Below, one piece after another: positions 10,415 through 20,370 of a DNA stretch of 64,000 nt. The DNA lies in NCBI GenBank assembly GCA_024758765.1, contig CP101406.1, positions 4,464,001-4,528,000 on the forward strand. Reading direction: 5' to 3'. The stretch is from Mycobacterium sp. SVM_VP21 (lineage in GTDB: Bacteria > Actinomycetota > Actinomycetes > Mycobacteriales > Mycobacteriaceae). The notes beneath the pieces were generated by a model that was not told where the DNA came from, did no database searches, and saw nothing but the letters and a program-made list of their open reading frames with translations. Each line of letters starts with the position of its first letter. The first letter of the stretch is position 1. Made by a program: the position numbers and the translations under genes.

Positions 10415-11516
10415 GCTCCTGCGCCCGCTTGGCCAACACAGAGCGGGCCTGGGGGCCCGGGTCTTCGAGCAGCTGCAGTTGCACCTCGGCGGCCGCATTC
10501 TGATACCAGCCGCCGACGATCCGGCCGTCCCACCACACCGTGGGCCCGGCGTTGCCGTTGTTGTCGAAGAGCTGGCCGCGGTGCTCGCCCAGGTACCAGT
10601 CGCGCTGGTACCAACCCATGGTGGTGACGTCGAGGCCCGGCAGCAGCGCACCCCACGGCTCCGCGTCGGGTTCGGGCTCCAGGTCGTCGTCCAGCGCGTA
10701 ACCGGGCGTGCCGTGCAGGTCGACGTCGACGGCGCCGATCTCACTCAACGCCTTGCGGACCACTGTCTTGGTAGTGCCGAACCACCACTTGATGTCCTCG
10801 GCGGTGGCCGGGCCGAACGCCCGTAGCCAGGTTCGGATCAGCTGGGTCTGCGCCGGCTCGGCGGTCATCGGCGCGCCGAGTGCACCGAGCCAGCGTGTCG
10901 CGGTCGTCCACTGCGGCCGCGACGACGTCCAGCCGCCGTCGTTGGGACCCCGCACGATGTGGCCCTGCGCGCCCAGCACGGTCAGCGCGCGCGGCGCCAG
11001 ATGGGTCTGGCCCCCGTAGGATTTTCCGGGCGCGGGATCATAGGTGCCGGCCAGCTCGGGCAGGGCCGCGCGGAGTGCGATGCTGCTGGCCGGCCCGTTC
11101 TCATCGAGGTGCCGTAGTACCGCGGCCGCGGCCTGGGTCAGCCATTTTTCCCCGTCATCGGCCACGCCCGCTTTGGCCACATCGGCGATCAGCTTGCGTC
11201 GTTCGGTGTCGGCCACCCGGTCGCTGGCCGCGGCTTGCACGGCGGGCAGATCGGCGGGATCGAACACCCACAGTGTTCGGCGCATCGCCAGATGCTTGAC
11301 CAATGAACGTTTTTCATACAGGGCGTCGTTCAGGTCGGCCACCGCGAACCCCGAGCGCCGCGCCCACAGCGACAAGTACGGGGTGGCGGGATCGGTGGCG
11401 TGCAGCCCGACCAGCGTTGCCGCGATCCGGTCGATCGGTTCGTCAGTGGTGTCAGGCGCAAGAAAATGTCTGCGCGCCAAACGGTTTCGCCGCTCGGCGA
11501 TAGTGAAGCTCCGCAC
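10341..11516 (-). CDS. Winged-helix DNA-binding protein, AlkZ/YcaQ-like (HTH_42)
   Basis: 391-residue cytosolic protein. It matches the crosslink-repair glycosylase-like winged-helix family: an N-terminal RRNRLARRHFLAP segment, a Thr/Arg-rich helix (KHLAMRRTLWVF), and a late WDGRIVGGWYQ segment close to the usual C-terminal motif. Family members act on DNA as glycosylases or bind it; which applies here is unknown. GTG 11516 lies 3 bp behind the stop of the small coiled gene on the same strand, so the two form an operon. Its 3' end overlaps the convergent EXPERA-like gene by 74 bp. Confidence 0.8.
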   Translation of the reverse strand: MRSFTIAERRNRLARRHFLAPDTTDEPIDRIAATLVGLHATDPATPYLSLWARRSGFAVADLNDALYEKRSLVKHLAMRRTLWVFDPADLPAVQAAASDRVADTERRKLIADVAKAGVADDGEKWLTQAAAAVLRHLDENGPASSIALRAALPELAGTYDPAPGKSYGGQTHLAPRALTVLGAQGHIVRGPNDGGWTSSRPQWTTATRWLGALGAPMTAEPAQTQLIRTWLRAFGPATAEDIKWWFGTTKTVVRKALSEIGAVDVDLHGTPGYALDDDLEPEPDAEPWGALLPGLDVTTMGWYQRDWYLGEHRGQLFDNNGNAGPTVWWDGRIVGGWYQNAAAEVQLQLLEDPGPQARSVLAKRAQELTEWLDGVRVPPRFPSPLVKAAQR

Positions 11517-11519
11517 CGG

Positions 11520-11759
11520 TCAGTGCTCATCCTCGTGCATCGACTTGCGGATCTGCTCCAGCCGGTCGGCGGCCGCACGCTGGCGTTCCTCGAACTGCTT
11601 CTCGAGGGTGCGGCCGTCCGGTGTTTCGGAATCCAGCTCCTGGGCGCCGATCGAGGTCTCATAGCGGCGCTCGATCTTCTCGCGCACCGAATCGAACGTC
11701 GGCACGCCGGTGGCGTCGTAACCGCTGCCGGCCTGCGGGTCGCTCGGATCGTCACCCAT
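11520..11759 (-). CDS. Small charged helical protein (Rv1638A-like)
   Basis: 79-residue protein starting MGDDPSDPQAG and ending in a strongly charged helix (EKQFEERQRAAADRLEQI). No enzymatic motif. The ATG at 11759 is chosen; the frame upstream is Arg-rich and not plausible coding sequence. It corresponds in position and look to the small Rv1638A of M. tuberculosis, conserved but of unknown function. Its stop is 3 bp before the winged-helix gene, indicating translational coupling. Confidence 0.72.
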   Translation of the reverse strand: MGDDPSDPQAGSGYDATGVPTFDSVREKIERRYETSIGAQELDSETPDGRTLEKQFEERQRAAADRLEQIRKSMHEDEH

Positions 11760-11938
11760 GGTGGCCACGTTACCGCCGGCGATCGAAGTAGCAGGCCCAT
11801 TCCTCGAGTGCGCGGTTTGGTACGCAGAACGGCCGATTTTCGAACCAAAACGTACACTCGGCGAATCTCGATGCGGCCGCTGTCGCTCAGAGCCGGGCAC
11901 AACACCATATGGTCGAAACCCGGACCAGCATCGCCTCC

Positions 11939-13255
11939 TCACATGCTCGGGAAAGCGACCGGCGCCACCCCCGGGGTGCTCAGCCGGGCGGCCAGCCACG
12001 GCAGCGCGTGGGTGAACGCCCTGCCGGCGAACGGCCAGTCATGTTGGCCCGGTTCGATGACTACGGCACAGTCGATGCCGTTGGCCTGGCCGAGCGAGCA
12101 CAGCGACCTCGCGGCGGCCAGCTGACCGCCGATATCGTTCGCCGCGGCGCTGCCGTCGACCGCGAACCACCCCGAAACCCCGGAATACCGGCCGTGCTTG
12201 GCGATCACCGTCGACGGGTCGAACGCCGCCCAGGCGTCGGCGCTGCCGCCGAACAGTCGATGGATGGTCTGGGATCGGGTTCCCGCGTTGGGACTCAGAT
12301 CGCCGGCGATGTCGACAAAGGCGCTGAACTTGTCGGGGTGCATCGCGGTCAGGTCGACCGCGCAGGTGCCGCCCATGGACCAGCCGACCAGACCCCACTG
12401 CGACGGTTCGGGGCTGACCCCGAAGTGCGAGATCATGTACGGCGCCACGTCTTCGGTGAGATAGTCGGCGGCGTTGCCGCGCGGGCCGTTGACGCACTCG
12501 GTGTCGTTGTTGAAGGAGCCACCCGAGTCGACGAACACTAGCACCGGTGCATTGCCGTGGTGCGCGGCCGCGAAGTCGTCGGCGGCATTGATCGCGCCCC
12601 CGGAGCGCAGCCAGTCGGCGGGTGTGTTGAACTCGCCGCCGATCATCATCACGACCGGCAGCGCCGGCGGTGGATTCTGGGCGAACCACGCCGGAGGCAG
12701 GTACACCAGTTCGCCGCGATGCTTGAAATGCGAAGCGTCGGCGGGAATCGTCACCTGCAGCACGCGGCCGCGCGCGGGCAGGGTGCCCGAGCCGGCTATC
12801 GCATCCACCGCGGCCATGTCGCTCTGGTCGGGCAGCGGCCCCGACGTCAGGTCGTCCCAGGCGCTCTGCACGGTCGGGAAGTAACCGACCCAGGCGTTGA
12901 GGGTCAGTGCCGCACTGACCAGACACAGCGGCACCGCCAGCAGGGCGACGCCGCGTCGCCACCAGGCCGCACCGCGCCAGCCCAAGATCAGCAGCGCCGC
13001 GGCGGCGCCGGTCAACGCGACCCACACCCACAGGGTGAGCGGCGGCGGCTGACCGGACAGCCCGTCGTCGGTGACGAACCAGTACGCGCACCCCGCCCCA
13101 GCGAGCCCCAGGACGCCGATCAGCGGCAGCCGCCACAGCCAGCGGCGCGACCGCCAGCCCACGGCCAGAACCAGCGACAACACCGCCGCCGCCTGCACCG
13201 TGACCGGAATCCAGCCATGCATCAGCGAGGTGTGTTCGCCACTCGCCAGGATCAC
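11939..13255 (-). CDS. Membrane-anchored alpha/beta-hydrolase esterase (Rv1639c-like)
   Basis: About 438 residues. Four N-terminal membrane helices are followed by an extracytoplasmic esterase domain of the putative-esterase/mycolyltransferase-like type. The nucleophile elbow is GWSMGG (G-x-S-x-G), an oxyanion-region stretch reads VVMMIGGEF, and the catalytic His is in PGQHDWPF. GTG 13255 is used; ATG 13222 (MHGWIP) is an equally good start and shortens it by 11 residues. It lies 26 bp downstream of lysX on the same strand, as in M. tuberculosis, so a shared transcript and a cell-envelope role are likely. Substrate unknown. Confidence 0.82.
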   Translation of the reverse strand: MILASGEHTSLMHGWIPVTVQAAAVLSLVLAVGWRSRRWLWRLPLIGVLGLAGAGCAYWFVTDDGLSGQPPPLTLWVWVALTGAAAALLILGWRGAAWWRRGVALLAVPLCLVSAALTLNAWVGYFPTVQSAWDDLTSGPLPDQSDMAAVDAIAGSGTLPARGRVLQVTIPADASHFKHRGELVYLPPAWFAQNPPPALPVVMMIGGEFNTPADWLRSGGAINAADDFAAAHHGNAPVLVFVDSGGSFNNDTECVNGPRGNAADYLTEDVAPYMISHFGVSPEPSQWGLVGWSMGGTCAVDLTAMHPDKFSAFVDIAGDLSPNAGTRSQTIHRLFGGSADAWAAFDPSTVIAKHGRYSGVSGWFAVDGSAAANDIGGQLAAARSLCSLGQANGIDCAVVIEPGQHDWPFAGRAFTHALPWLAARLSTPGVAPVAFPSM

Positions 13256-13281
13256 CCCTCCATGATGGACCGGAATGCGGC

Positions 13282-16200
13282 TCAACGCGGCTTGGCCAGC
13301 GGGAACGGCAGTGTGTCCCGGATGCTGTGGCCGGTGATGAGCATGACGACGCGGTCCACGCCCATGCCCAGCCCGCCGGTCGGCGGCATCGCGTACTCCA
13401 TGGCCTGCAGGAAGTCCTCGTCGAGTTCCATGGCCTCGGGGTCCCCGCCGGCGGCCAGCAGCGACTGCTGGAGCAGCCGGCGGCGCTGCTCCACCGGATC
13501 GGTGAGCTCGCTGTAGGCGGTGCCCAGCTCCACGCCCCACGCCACCAGGTCCCACCGCTCGGCCACCCCGGGCTTGCTGCGGTGCGGCCGGGTCAGCGGC
13601 GACACCGAGGTGGGGAAGTCGGTATAGAACGTGGGCTGCTCAGTGCGGGCCTCGACCAGGTGCTCGTAGAGTTCCAGCACCACCGCCCCGGCATCCCACT
13701 GCCGCAGGTAGTGGACGCCGGCACCGTCGCATAGCCGGCGCAGCGTGGCCAGATCGGTGCCGGCGTCGATCTGCTCGCCGAGCGCATCGGACACCGCGTC
13801 GTGCACGGTGCGTACCGGCCACTGCCCGGAGATATCGACCGCTTCGAGCTTGTCGTCGGCCCCTGGCCGCATCACGACCGGGGCACCGTTGGCCGCTACC
13901 GCGGCGTTCTGGATCAGCTCGCGGGCCCCGTCGATCCAGGCCAGGTAGTCGCCGTGGGCCTGGTAGGCCTCCAGCAGGGTGAACTCCGGGTTGTGGCTGT
14001 AGTCGACGCCCTCGTTGCGAAACGCCCGGCCCAGCTCGAATACCCGCTCCACCCCGCCCACACACAGTCGCTTGAGGTAGAGCTCCGGGGCGATCCGCAG
14101 ATACAGGTCCAGGTCGTAGGCGTTGATGTGGGTGACGAACGGGCGCGCGTTGGCCCCGCCGTGCAGTTGCTGCAGGATCGGGGTCTCGACCTCCAGAAAC
14201 CCCTTGGCGAACAAGGTGTCCCGGATCGAGCGCAGCACATTGCTGCGGGCCGAGATCAGTTCGCGAGCTTCGGTGTTGATCGCCAGGTCCACATAGCGGG
14301 CCCGCACCCGGGCCTCGGGGTCGGTCAGCCCCTTCCATTTGTCGGGCAGGGGGCGCAGGCATTTGCCGACCAGCCGCCAGCGCGCCACCAGTAGCGACGG
14401 TGTCCCGTTGCGGCTGCGCCCCATCCGGCCGGTCGCCTCGACCAGGTCGCCCAGATCGACACCCGCGCTGAAGTCCGCGGCGCGCGCGTCGCCGTCGGCC
14501 TGCGCGAGCACCGAATCATCGAGCAGCAACTGCACCTCACCGGACCAGTCCCGCAGCTGGGCGAACAGCACCCCGCCGTAGTCACGCATCCGCAACACCC
14601 GCCCGGCCACCGACACGGTCTCCGCGGTGTCGCTGGCCAGGGCTTGGGTCACACTGTGGCTGGGCGCGACGCCCACCGGGTAGGCGTCGACGCCGCTGTC
14701 CTGCAACGACTTCAGCTTGGCCATTCGGACCCGGACCTGTTCGGGGAGCCGGGGCAGCGTCTCGGCGGGCTCGATGAACTCGCGGGCGGCACCGCCGTCG
14801 ATGGTGTCAGGTGCGGTCCCGTCGCTGTGCAGCCGCCCGGAGGCGGCCACCGTCGGCGGCACGGCGGAGTGGTGTCCGGTGTGCTGTTCGTTGCGCCGCG
14901 AGAAGGGCAGCACCAGAAAGCCTTCGGCGATCACCGAGGCCACCCCGACGCGGGGGATCAGCCGTGCGTCCTCGTAGCAGGCATAGCGAGGCACCCATTC
15001 CGGCCGGTACTTCATGTTCGACCGGTACAGCGTCTCCAGCTGCCACCAGCGGGAAAAGAACATCAGCAGTCGCCGCCATAGTCGCAGCACCGGCCCGGCG
15101 CCCAGCTGCGCGCCCTGCTCGAACGCGGCCCGAAACATCGCGAAGTTCAACGAGATCCGGCTGACGCCGATGGTGGTGGCCTGCAGCGCCAGCTCGCTGA
15201 CCATCAATTCGATGGTGCCGTTGGGGGATTGCGGGGAGCGGCGCATCAGGTCCAGCGACACCCCGTTGTGCCCCCACGGCACCAGCGACAGCATGGCCAC
15301 GACCTCCCCGGTGCGCGGATCGCCGCGTACCGCCTCGACCAGCAGGCAGTCGGCGTCGGCCGGGTCGCCGAGGCGGCCCAGCGCCATGGAGAACCCGCGC
15401 TCGGATTCGGTGTCGCGCCAGGCGTCGGCGTGTTCGATGACGCGGGCCATCTCGTCGGCGCCGATCTCACCGTGCCGGCGCATCCGCACCGTCAGACCCG
15501 AGCGGCGGGCCCGGGTGACCGCCTGGCGCACCCCGCGCATGTCCGGTCCGGACAACTTGAATTCCGAGGGCCGCAAGATCGCCTCGTCGCCCAATTCCAG
15601 AGCGCTCAAGCCGGCGTCGCGGTAGGCCTGCGCGCCGGCGTGACTGGCGCCCATGACCCCGGGCGCCCAGCCATAGACCTTGCAGATCCGCAGCCAGGTG
15701 CCGATGGCCTGCGGCCACGCCCTCGGGTCGCCCACCGGGTCGCCGCTGGCCAGACAGACGCCCACCTCGACCCGGTAGGTGACCGCGGCGCGCCCGTTGG
15801 GGGCGAACACCACCGACTTGTCCCGGCGGGTGGCGAAGTAGCCCAGCGAGTCGTTCTGACCGTACTGCTCGAGCAAACCGCGGATCGCCGACTCGTCTTC
15901 GCCGGTCAGCGCGTTGTCGGCGCGCTGGGACAAAAACAGCACGATCGCCGCCGCGATCAGGGCCAGCGCCCCGAGCAGCCCGCACAGGGCGCGCAGCCCG
16001 AGATCCGGTTTGCCGGGGAAGAAGTCCGGCTCGAGCAGCCCGAAGCCGACCACCCGGTTCACCACGTAGGGCAGTCGCAGGGGGCGTGTCACCGTGCCGG
16101 GGAACAGCTCGATGAGGCCCCAGCACAGCAGGATCGCCACCGTCCAGCTGGCGACCAGCGTGGCGGCCGACTTGAGTAGGGCTCCGCGCCGCACTTTGGC

Positions 16201-16629
16201 CCAGAACTCGCCGCGCGCTGCCACCAGCACCACGATCGCGACCACGTGCAGCACCAGCCCCGCGAGGCCGCTGATGACTTGGAAACGGTCGGAGGTGTCC
16301 GACACCAGCCGGCTGACGTTCCAGCCGCCGGCCACCACCAGGTTGGCGATCAGCAACCACCAGGCGATGCGTTTATGTGCGCTGAGCGCTGCGGCCAGCA
16401 AGGCCAGGACGAATGCCCAGGCCAGGCTGGTGTCGGGGAAATTGAACAGGTATCTGTCGATGAACTCCCGAGGCTCCCGGATCGCCCAACGGATCACCGG
16501 TGACATGCTCGCCAGCAGCGACAACGTGGCGGCGATACCGACAGCCCAAGCGGCGGCGGAGGGCACCCAGTGGAAGCGGGTGTTCGAGCGGCTGCGCGAG
16601 CGCGGCACGGGCGGCACTGTCAGGGTCAT
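13282..16629 (-). CDS. lysX: LysX, lysyl-tRNA synthetase fused to lysylphosphatidylglycerol synthase
   Basis: 1115-residue two-domain membrane protein. The N-terminal part has about six membrane helices and an MprF-type transferase domain (the [19 protein letters not shown] segment onward); the C-terminal part is a class II lysyl-tRNA synthetase with an OB fold ([18 protein letters not shown]) and class II motifs ([26 protein letters not shown]). It charges tRNA-Lys and transfers lysine to phosphatidylglycerol, giving resistance to cationic peptides. ATG 16629 is chosen because the upstream extension reads into the infC leader. Length and fusion agree with mycobacterial LysX. Confidence 0.96.
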   Translation of the reverse strand: MTLTVPPVPRSRSRSNTRFHWVPSAAAWAVGIAATLSLLASMSPVIRWAIREPREFIDRYLFNFPDTSLAWAFVLALLAAALSAHKRIAWWLLIANLVVAGGWNVSRLVSDTSDRFQVISGLAGLVLHVVAIVVLVAARGEFWAKVRRGALLKSAATLVASWTVAILLCWGLIELFPGTVTRPLRLPYVVNRVVGFGLLEPDFFPGKPDLGLRALCGLLGALALIAAAIVLFLSQRADNALTGEDESAIRGLLEQYGQNDSLGYFATRRDKSVVFAPNGRAAVTYRVEVGVCLASGDPVGDPRAWPQAIGTWLRICKVYGWAPGVMGASHAGAQAYRDAGLSALELGDEAILRPSEFKLSGPDMRGVRQAVTRARRSGLTVRMRRHGEIGADEMARVIEHADAWRDTESERGFSMALGRLGDPADADCLLVEAVRGDPRTGEVVAMLSLVPWGHNGVSLDLMRRSPQSPNGTIELMVSELALQATTIGVSRISLNFAMFRAAFEQGAQLGAGPVLRLWRRLLMFFSRWWQLETLYRSNMKYRPEWVPRYACYEDARLIPRVGVASVIAEGFLVLPFSRRNEQHTGHHSAVPPTVAASGRLHSDGTAPDTIDGGAAREFIEPAETLPRLPEQVRVRMAKLKSLQDSGVDAYPVGVAPSHSVTQALASDTAETVSVAGRVLRMRDYGGVLFAQLRDWSGEVQLLLDDSVLAQADGDARAADFSAGVDLGDLVEATGRMGRSRNGTPSLLVARWRLVGKCLRPLPDKWKGLTDPEARVRARYVDLAINTEARELISARSNVLRSIRDTLFAKGFLEVETPILQQLHGGANARPFVTHINAYDLDLYLRIAPELYLKRLCVGGVERVFELGRAFRNEGVDYSHNPEFTLLEAYQAHGDYLAWIDGARELIQNAAVAANGAPVVMRPGADDKLEAVDISGQWPVRTVHDAVSDALGEQIDAGTDLATLRRLCDGAGVHYLRQWDAGAVVLELYEHLVEARTEQPTFYTDFPTSVSPLTRPHRSKPGVAERWDLVAWGVELGTAYSELTDPVEQRRRLLQQSLLAAGGDPEAMELDEDFLQAMEYAMPPTGGLGMGVDRVVMLITGHSIRDTLPFPLAKPR

Positions 16630-16718
16630 AGCCCGCGAGAATAAGCAGAAAAGCCGCGAAAAATATGTGAGGAATCGCCGGTGGGTGTGATCGCCGGGAG
16701 GAAGCAGCCCTGAACTGC

Positions 16719-16727
16719 TGCTAGACT
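16719..16727 (+). promoter_or_regulatory. Candidate extended -10 promoter of the infC operon
   Basis: TGCTAGACT fits the mycobacterial extended -10 (TGn-TAnnnT), about 75 bases before the leader ORF. No good -35 is seen at the usual distance. Confidence 0.4.
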
Positions 16728-16802
16728 CGCTTTCGCGACCGTCCCGGCGTACGCCAGGACAGCAAGTGGAGTTCCCTCCCACCACTAGCCAAGGAGCAAT
16801 CC

Positions 16803-16886
16803 TTGAAGGCTCAGTGGTCCGGTCGCAGGCGGTTTAACCGCCTGCTCTGCGCACTGCGCAGGCGGCTTGAGCTATTCAGGCCGTGA
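16803..16886 (+). CDS. Leader peptide / upstream ORF in the infC 5' region
   Basis: 27-codon ORF starting TTG at 16803, six bases after an AAGGAG Shine-Dalgarno (16791-16796), ending TGA at 16884-16886. It is rich in arginine (eight or so codons, several CGG/AGG; clusters GRRRFNR and LRRRLELFR). Its codons overlap both arms of the competing hairpins described below, so ribosome position on it would decide which hairpin forms. Translation is inferred from the Shine-Dalgarno and layout only. Confidence 0.55.
   Translation: MKAQWSGRRRFNRLLCALRRRLELFRP
16825..16865 (+). promoter_or_regulatory. Mutually exclusive hairpins in the infC leader
   Basis: CCGCCTGC (16838-16845) can pair with either of two identical copies of GCAGGCGG, one upstream (16825-16832) and one downstream (16858-16865). 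Only one hairpin can form at a time, the usual design of an attenuator. The intrinsic terminator follows at 16900. Confidence 0.55.
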
Positions 16887-16899
16887 TCGGTCGGTATGG

Positions 16900-16924
16900 G
16901 CCCTGCTTCGTGCAGGGCTTTTTT
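16900..16924 (+). terminator. Intrinsic terminator/attenuator upstream of infC
   Basis: Perfect 7-bp stem GCCCTGC/GCAGGGC (16900-16906 and 16912-16918) with loop TTCGT followed by six T. A run of T after a hairpin is rare in mycobacteria. It stands 80 bases before the infC start and after the leader ORF, so it would stop transcription before the infC-rpmI-rplT operon. Confidence 0.75.
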
Positions 16925-17003
16925 GCTGGTGGGTGGGGTCAGCGCCGCTGCGTCCGGACGAGCACTGCGGCGGCCGCGACCGAAGACTACCCAAGGAGGT
17001 CCC

Positions 17004-17627
<624 letters not shown>

Positions 17628-17653
17628 AAACCCGACAGCAGAACTGAGGAAAC

Positions 17654-17848
17654 ATGCCCAAGGCGAAAACCCACAGCGGCGCTTCGAAGCGATTCCGTCG
17701 CACCGGAACCGGCAAGATCGTCCGGCAGAAGGCGAACGCCCGCCACCTGCTCGAGCACAAGCCGAGCACCCGCACCCGTCGTCTGGCCGGCCGCACCGTG
17801 GTGGCTGCCAACGACACCAAGCGCGTCAACGCGATGCTGAACGGCTAA
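17654..17848 (+). CDS. rpmI: 50S ribosomal protein L35
   Basis: 64-residue basic protein starting [15 protein letters not shown], the standard L35 N-terminus, and ending with the conserved [13 protein letters not shown] tail. Part of the large ribosomal subunit. It starts 26 bp after infC with a GAGGAAAC Shine-Dalgarno and is followed by rplT after 56 bp, the near-universal infC-rpmI-rplT order. Confidence 0.98.
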   Translation: MPKAKTHSGASKRFRRTGTGKIVRQKANARHLLEHKPSTRTRRLAGRTVVAANDTKRVNAMLNG

Positions 17849-17904
17849 TTGCCGCTTTTCTGGCACCGCAATCCCCTTACGCCCAACGAGAGTAGGAACA
17901 CCCC

Positions 17905-18303
17905 ATGGCACGCGTGAAGCGCGCAGTCAACGCCCAGAAGAAGCGCCGTACAGTCCTGAAGGCTTCGAAGGGTTACCGTGGCCAGCGGTCGCGGCTGTAC
18001 CGCAAGGCCAAGGAGCAGCAGCTCCACTCAATGACCTACGCCTACCGCGACCGTCGCGCCCGCAAGGGTGAGTTCCGCAAGCTGTGGATCTCGCGCATCA
18101 ACGCCGCGGCCCGCGCCAACGACATCACCTACAACCGACTGATCCAGGGCCTCAAGGCCGCTGGCGTCGAGGTGGACCGCAAGAACCTCGCCGAGATCGC
18201 CGTCAGCGATGCGGCTGCCTTCACCGCGCTGGTCGAGGTCGCCCGGGCCGCGCTGCCCAGCGATGTGAATGCGCCGTCATCCTCCTCCGGCGAGGCTGCC
18301 TGA
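17905..18303 (+). CDS. rplT: 50S ribosomal protein L20
   Basis: 132-residue basic protein starting [15 protein letters not shown] with the L20 signature segment ([17 protein letters not shown]). It binds 23S rRNA early in 50S assembly. The C-terminal Ser/Ala-rich extension (SSSSGEAA) is typical of actinobacterial forms. tsnR begins 14 bp after the stop. Confidence 0.98.
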   Translation: MARVKRAVNAQKKRRTVLKASKGYRGQRSRLYRKAKEQQLHSMTYAYRDRRARKGEFRKLWISRINAAARANDITYNRLIQGLKAAGVEVDRKNLAEIAVSDAAAFTALVEVARAALPSDVNAPSSSSGEAA

Positions 18304-18317
18304 CCCGAACCGAGCCG

Positions 18318-19100
18318 ATGCTGACCGAACGTTCGGCCCGGGTGGTCGCGGCGGTCAAGCTGCATCGGCACGTGGCCAGGAAGCGCGAACAGCGCTTCCT
18401 GGCCGAGGGGCCCAACCTGATCGAGGCCGCGATCGCTCGCGGCCTGGTCCTCGAGGTCTTCGCCACCGAACCGGCGGCGCAACGTCATCACGATCTGCTG
18501 GCTTGCGCGCAGGTACCGGTCCAGCTGGTCACCGACCGCGCGGCAAAAGCCTTGTCGGACACCGTCACCCCGGCCGGATTGGTCGCGGTGTGCGCGCATA
18601 CCGAAGCTGATCTGCACACCTTGCTGGCCGACGCTCCGCGACTGGTGGCGGTGGCCGTGGGCATCGGTGAGCCCGGTAACGCCGGCACCCTGATCCGCAT
18701 CGCCGACGCCACCGGCGCCGACCTGGTCGTGCTGACCGGCAACAGCGTCGATCCCTATAACGGCAAGTGCCTGCGTTCGTCTGCGGGCAGCATCTTCAAC
18801 ATCCCGGTCGTGGTGGCTGCCGACACCGACGCCGTGCTCACCGCATTGGGACAGGCCAGCCTGCAGGTGCTGGCGACGGCCCTTGACGGCGAACTGAGCC
18901 TCGACGACGCCGACCCGGTGCTGACCGCGCCCACCGCGTGGCTGTTCGGTCCGGAGGCCCAGGGATTGCCGACCGAGGCCGCAGCCGCCGCCGACCACCG
19001 GGTGCACATCCCGATGGCAGGCGGTGCTGAGAGCCTCAATGTTGCTGCGGCGGCAGCGATCTGCCTCTACCAGAGCGCGCGAGCCCAGCGCCGCGCTTAG
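18318..19100 (+). CDS. tsnR: 23S rRNA/tRNA 2'-O-ribose methyltransferase TsnR-like (SpoU family)
   Basis: 260-residue SPOUT methyltransferase. The N-terminal substrate-binding part (RFLAEGPNLIEAA) is followed by the three SpoU motifs: GEPGNAGTLIRIADATGA, WLFGPEAQGL and IPMAGGAESLNVAAAAAI, which make the knotted SAM site. ATG 18318 is chosen; the frame upstream overlaps rplT. It is the last gene of the infC cluster and ends with a 4-bp overlap with the convergent MpaB-like gene. The M. tuberculosis homologue Rv1644 has the same length and place. Target nucleotide unknown. Confidence 0.9.
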   Translation: MLTERSARVVAAVKLHRHVARKREQRFLAEGPNLIEAAIARGLVLEVFATEPAAQRHHDLLACAQVPVQLVTDRAAKALSDTVTPAGLVAVCAHTEADLHTLLADAPRLVAVAVGIGEPGNAGTLIRIADATGADLVVLTGNSVDPYNGKCLRSSAGSIFNIPVVVAADTDAVLTALGQASLQVLATALDGELSLDDADPVLTAPTAWLFGPEAQGLPTEAAAAADHRVHIPMAGGAESLNVAAAAAICLYQSARAQRRA

Positions 19101-20215
19101 GCGGCCTTGGGCTTACGGCGCGGCGGCCGCGGGGTCAGGCCGCCGCCGGCGGCCAGCGAGAAGGTGCTGTGCATCAGGGCCCCGGCGCGCTCGACCAGTT
19201 TCATGCCCCGGCTCACCGGCGGGACGTAGTGCATCCCGCTGCGGCGCCGGTCTTTTGGTGGCCCGCTGAACCAGGGTGCTTCGATCGGCGGTGTGTCGCT
19301 GGGGATCTTGCCCTGTTCGCGTCGGTATCCGGCCAACGCGCGCGGGTGCAGCCGAATCTCGTCGGGCACGAAGCTGAATGCCACGTGGCTGACCTTGCCC
19401 AGCAACCGTAGTAGCACCTCGTCACCCTCCGACCAGCGCAGACCGGCCTTTTCCCGCACTACCGGCTCGAACAGCCCGGCCGCTACCCAGCGCTGGGCGG
19501 CCAGCGCCGGCTTGAACATCTGGTGCCACACCGCGTCGGGCATGGGAACGAACCAGGGCTTCGGGATGCGGATGTTCAAGATGTCGATCGCGGCCGGTGT
19601 CAGCTCCAGCTCGTCTTCGCACACCCGGTTCCAGTACTGGCAGAAGTCTTCCCAGGACTTCGGCACCGGGCGCATGCTCATGCCGTACATCTGGTACCAC
19701 CGCACGTGCTCGTCGAAGAGCTGGCGCTTCTCGGCCAAAGTGAGCCCACCGTCGAAGTACTCGGCGAGCTTGATGATCAACATGAAGAACGTGGCGTGCG
19801 CCCAATAGAAGGTGTCGGGGTCCAGCGCGTGATAGCGCCGGCCCTTTTCGTCGACCCCCTTGATGTCGCGGTGGTAGTCGCGGATCGAGGCACCGGTGTG
19901 CTGGGCCCGGATGCCGTCATAGACCACGCCCATGATCGGGTACACCGACCGTGTCACGCGCTGCATCGGCTCGCTCAAGATGCTGGAGTGCTCGGTTACT
20001 CCGGCGCCCAGGCCGGGGTACATGTTCTCGATGGCGCCGATCCAAACGCCCATGATGCCGGTGCGGAGGTCACCGAAGTACTTCCAGGTCAACGAATCAG
20101 AGTTCAACGGCTCCACCGCGGGAGCGGGTTTGGGAGCGGTTGCGGCGACGCTCGGGGCACTTTCGTCGGCGGGCGCGGTCGCCTGCTCAACGGACGCGGT
20201 CGGCGTAACGGTCAT
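19097..20215 (-). CDS. DUF2236/MpaB-family oxygenase-like protein (Rv1645c-like)
   Basis: 372-residue protein of the MpaB/latex-clearing oxygenase-like family (DUF2236). Seen are the DYHRDIKGVDEKGRRYHALDP segment, followed by the helix WAHATFFMLIIKLAEYF and later the VPDEIRLHPRA region usual for the family. Some relatives are b-type heme oxygenases; activity of this member is unknown. The ATG at 20215 follows an AGGAG at proper spacing. A perfect 16-bp palindrome sits 40 bp upstream, pointing to control by a TetR-type repressor that is not encoded next to it. Confidence 0.85.
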   Translation of the reverse strand: MTVTPTASVEQATAPADESAPSVAATAPKPAPAVEPLNSDSLTWKYFGDLRTGIMGVWIGAIENMYPGLGAGVTEHSSILSEPMQRVTRSVYPIMGVVYDGIRAQHTGASIRDYHRDIKGVDEKGRRYHALDPDTFYWAHATFFMLIIKLAEYFDGGLTLAEKRQLFDEHVRWYQMYGMSMRPVPKSWEDFCQYWNRVCEDELELTPAAIDILNIRIPKPWFVPMPDAVWHQMFKPALAAQRWVAAGLFEPVVREKAGLRWSEGDEVLLRLLGKVSHVAFSFVPDEIRLHPRALAGYRREQGKIPSDTPPIEAPWFSGPPKDRRRSGMHYVPPVSRGMKLVERAGALMHSTFSLAAGGGLTPRPPRRKPKAA

Positions 20216-20254
20216 CACGTCTCCTGTCTGGGAACCTGAAACTACGATAATTGT

Positions 20255-20270
20255 GACAACGATCGTTGTC
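20255..20270. promoter_or_regulatory. Perfect 16-bp palindrome, probable repressor operator
   Basis: GACAACGATCGTTGTC is fully self-complementary. It lies in the divergent region between the MpaB-like gene (start 20215) and the adenylate cyclase (start about 20371), overlapping where the promoters must be. No TetR gene adjoins it. Confidence 0.7.
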
Positions 20271-20370
20271 TACATTCGTTGTGGCGCGTCGCGCCGAAAA
20301 CGCCGATCGTGTCGTGCGCCACTGTCGGGCTCGTTGCCGGTCTCTGCGAGTGCCACCTACCCTGAATCTC

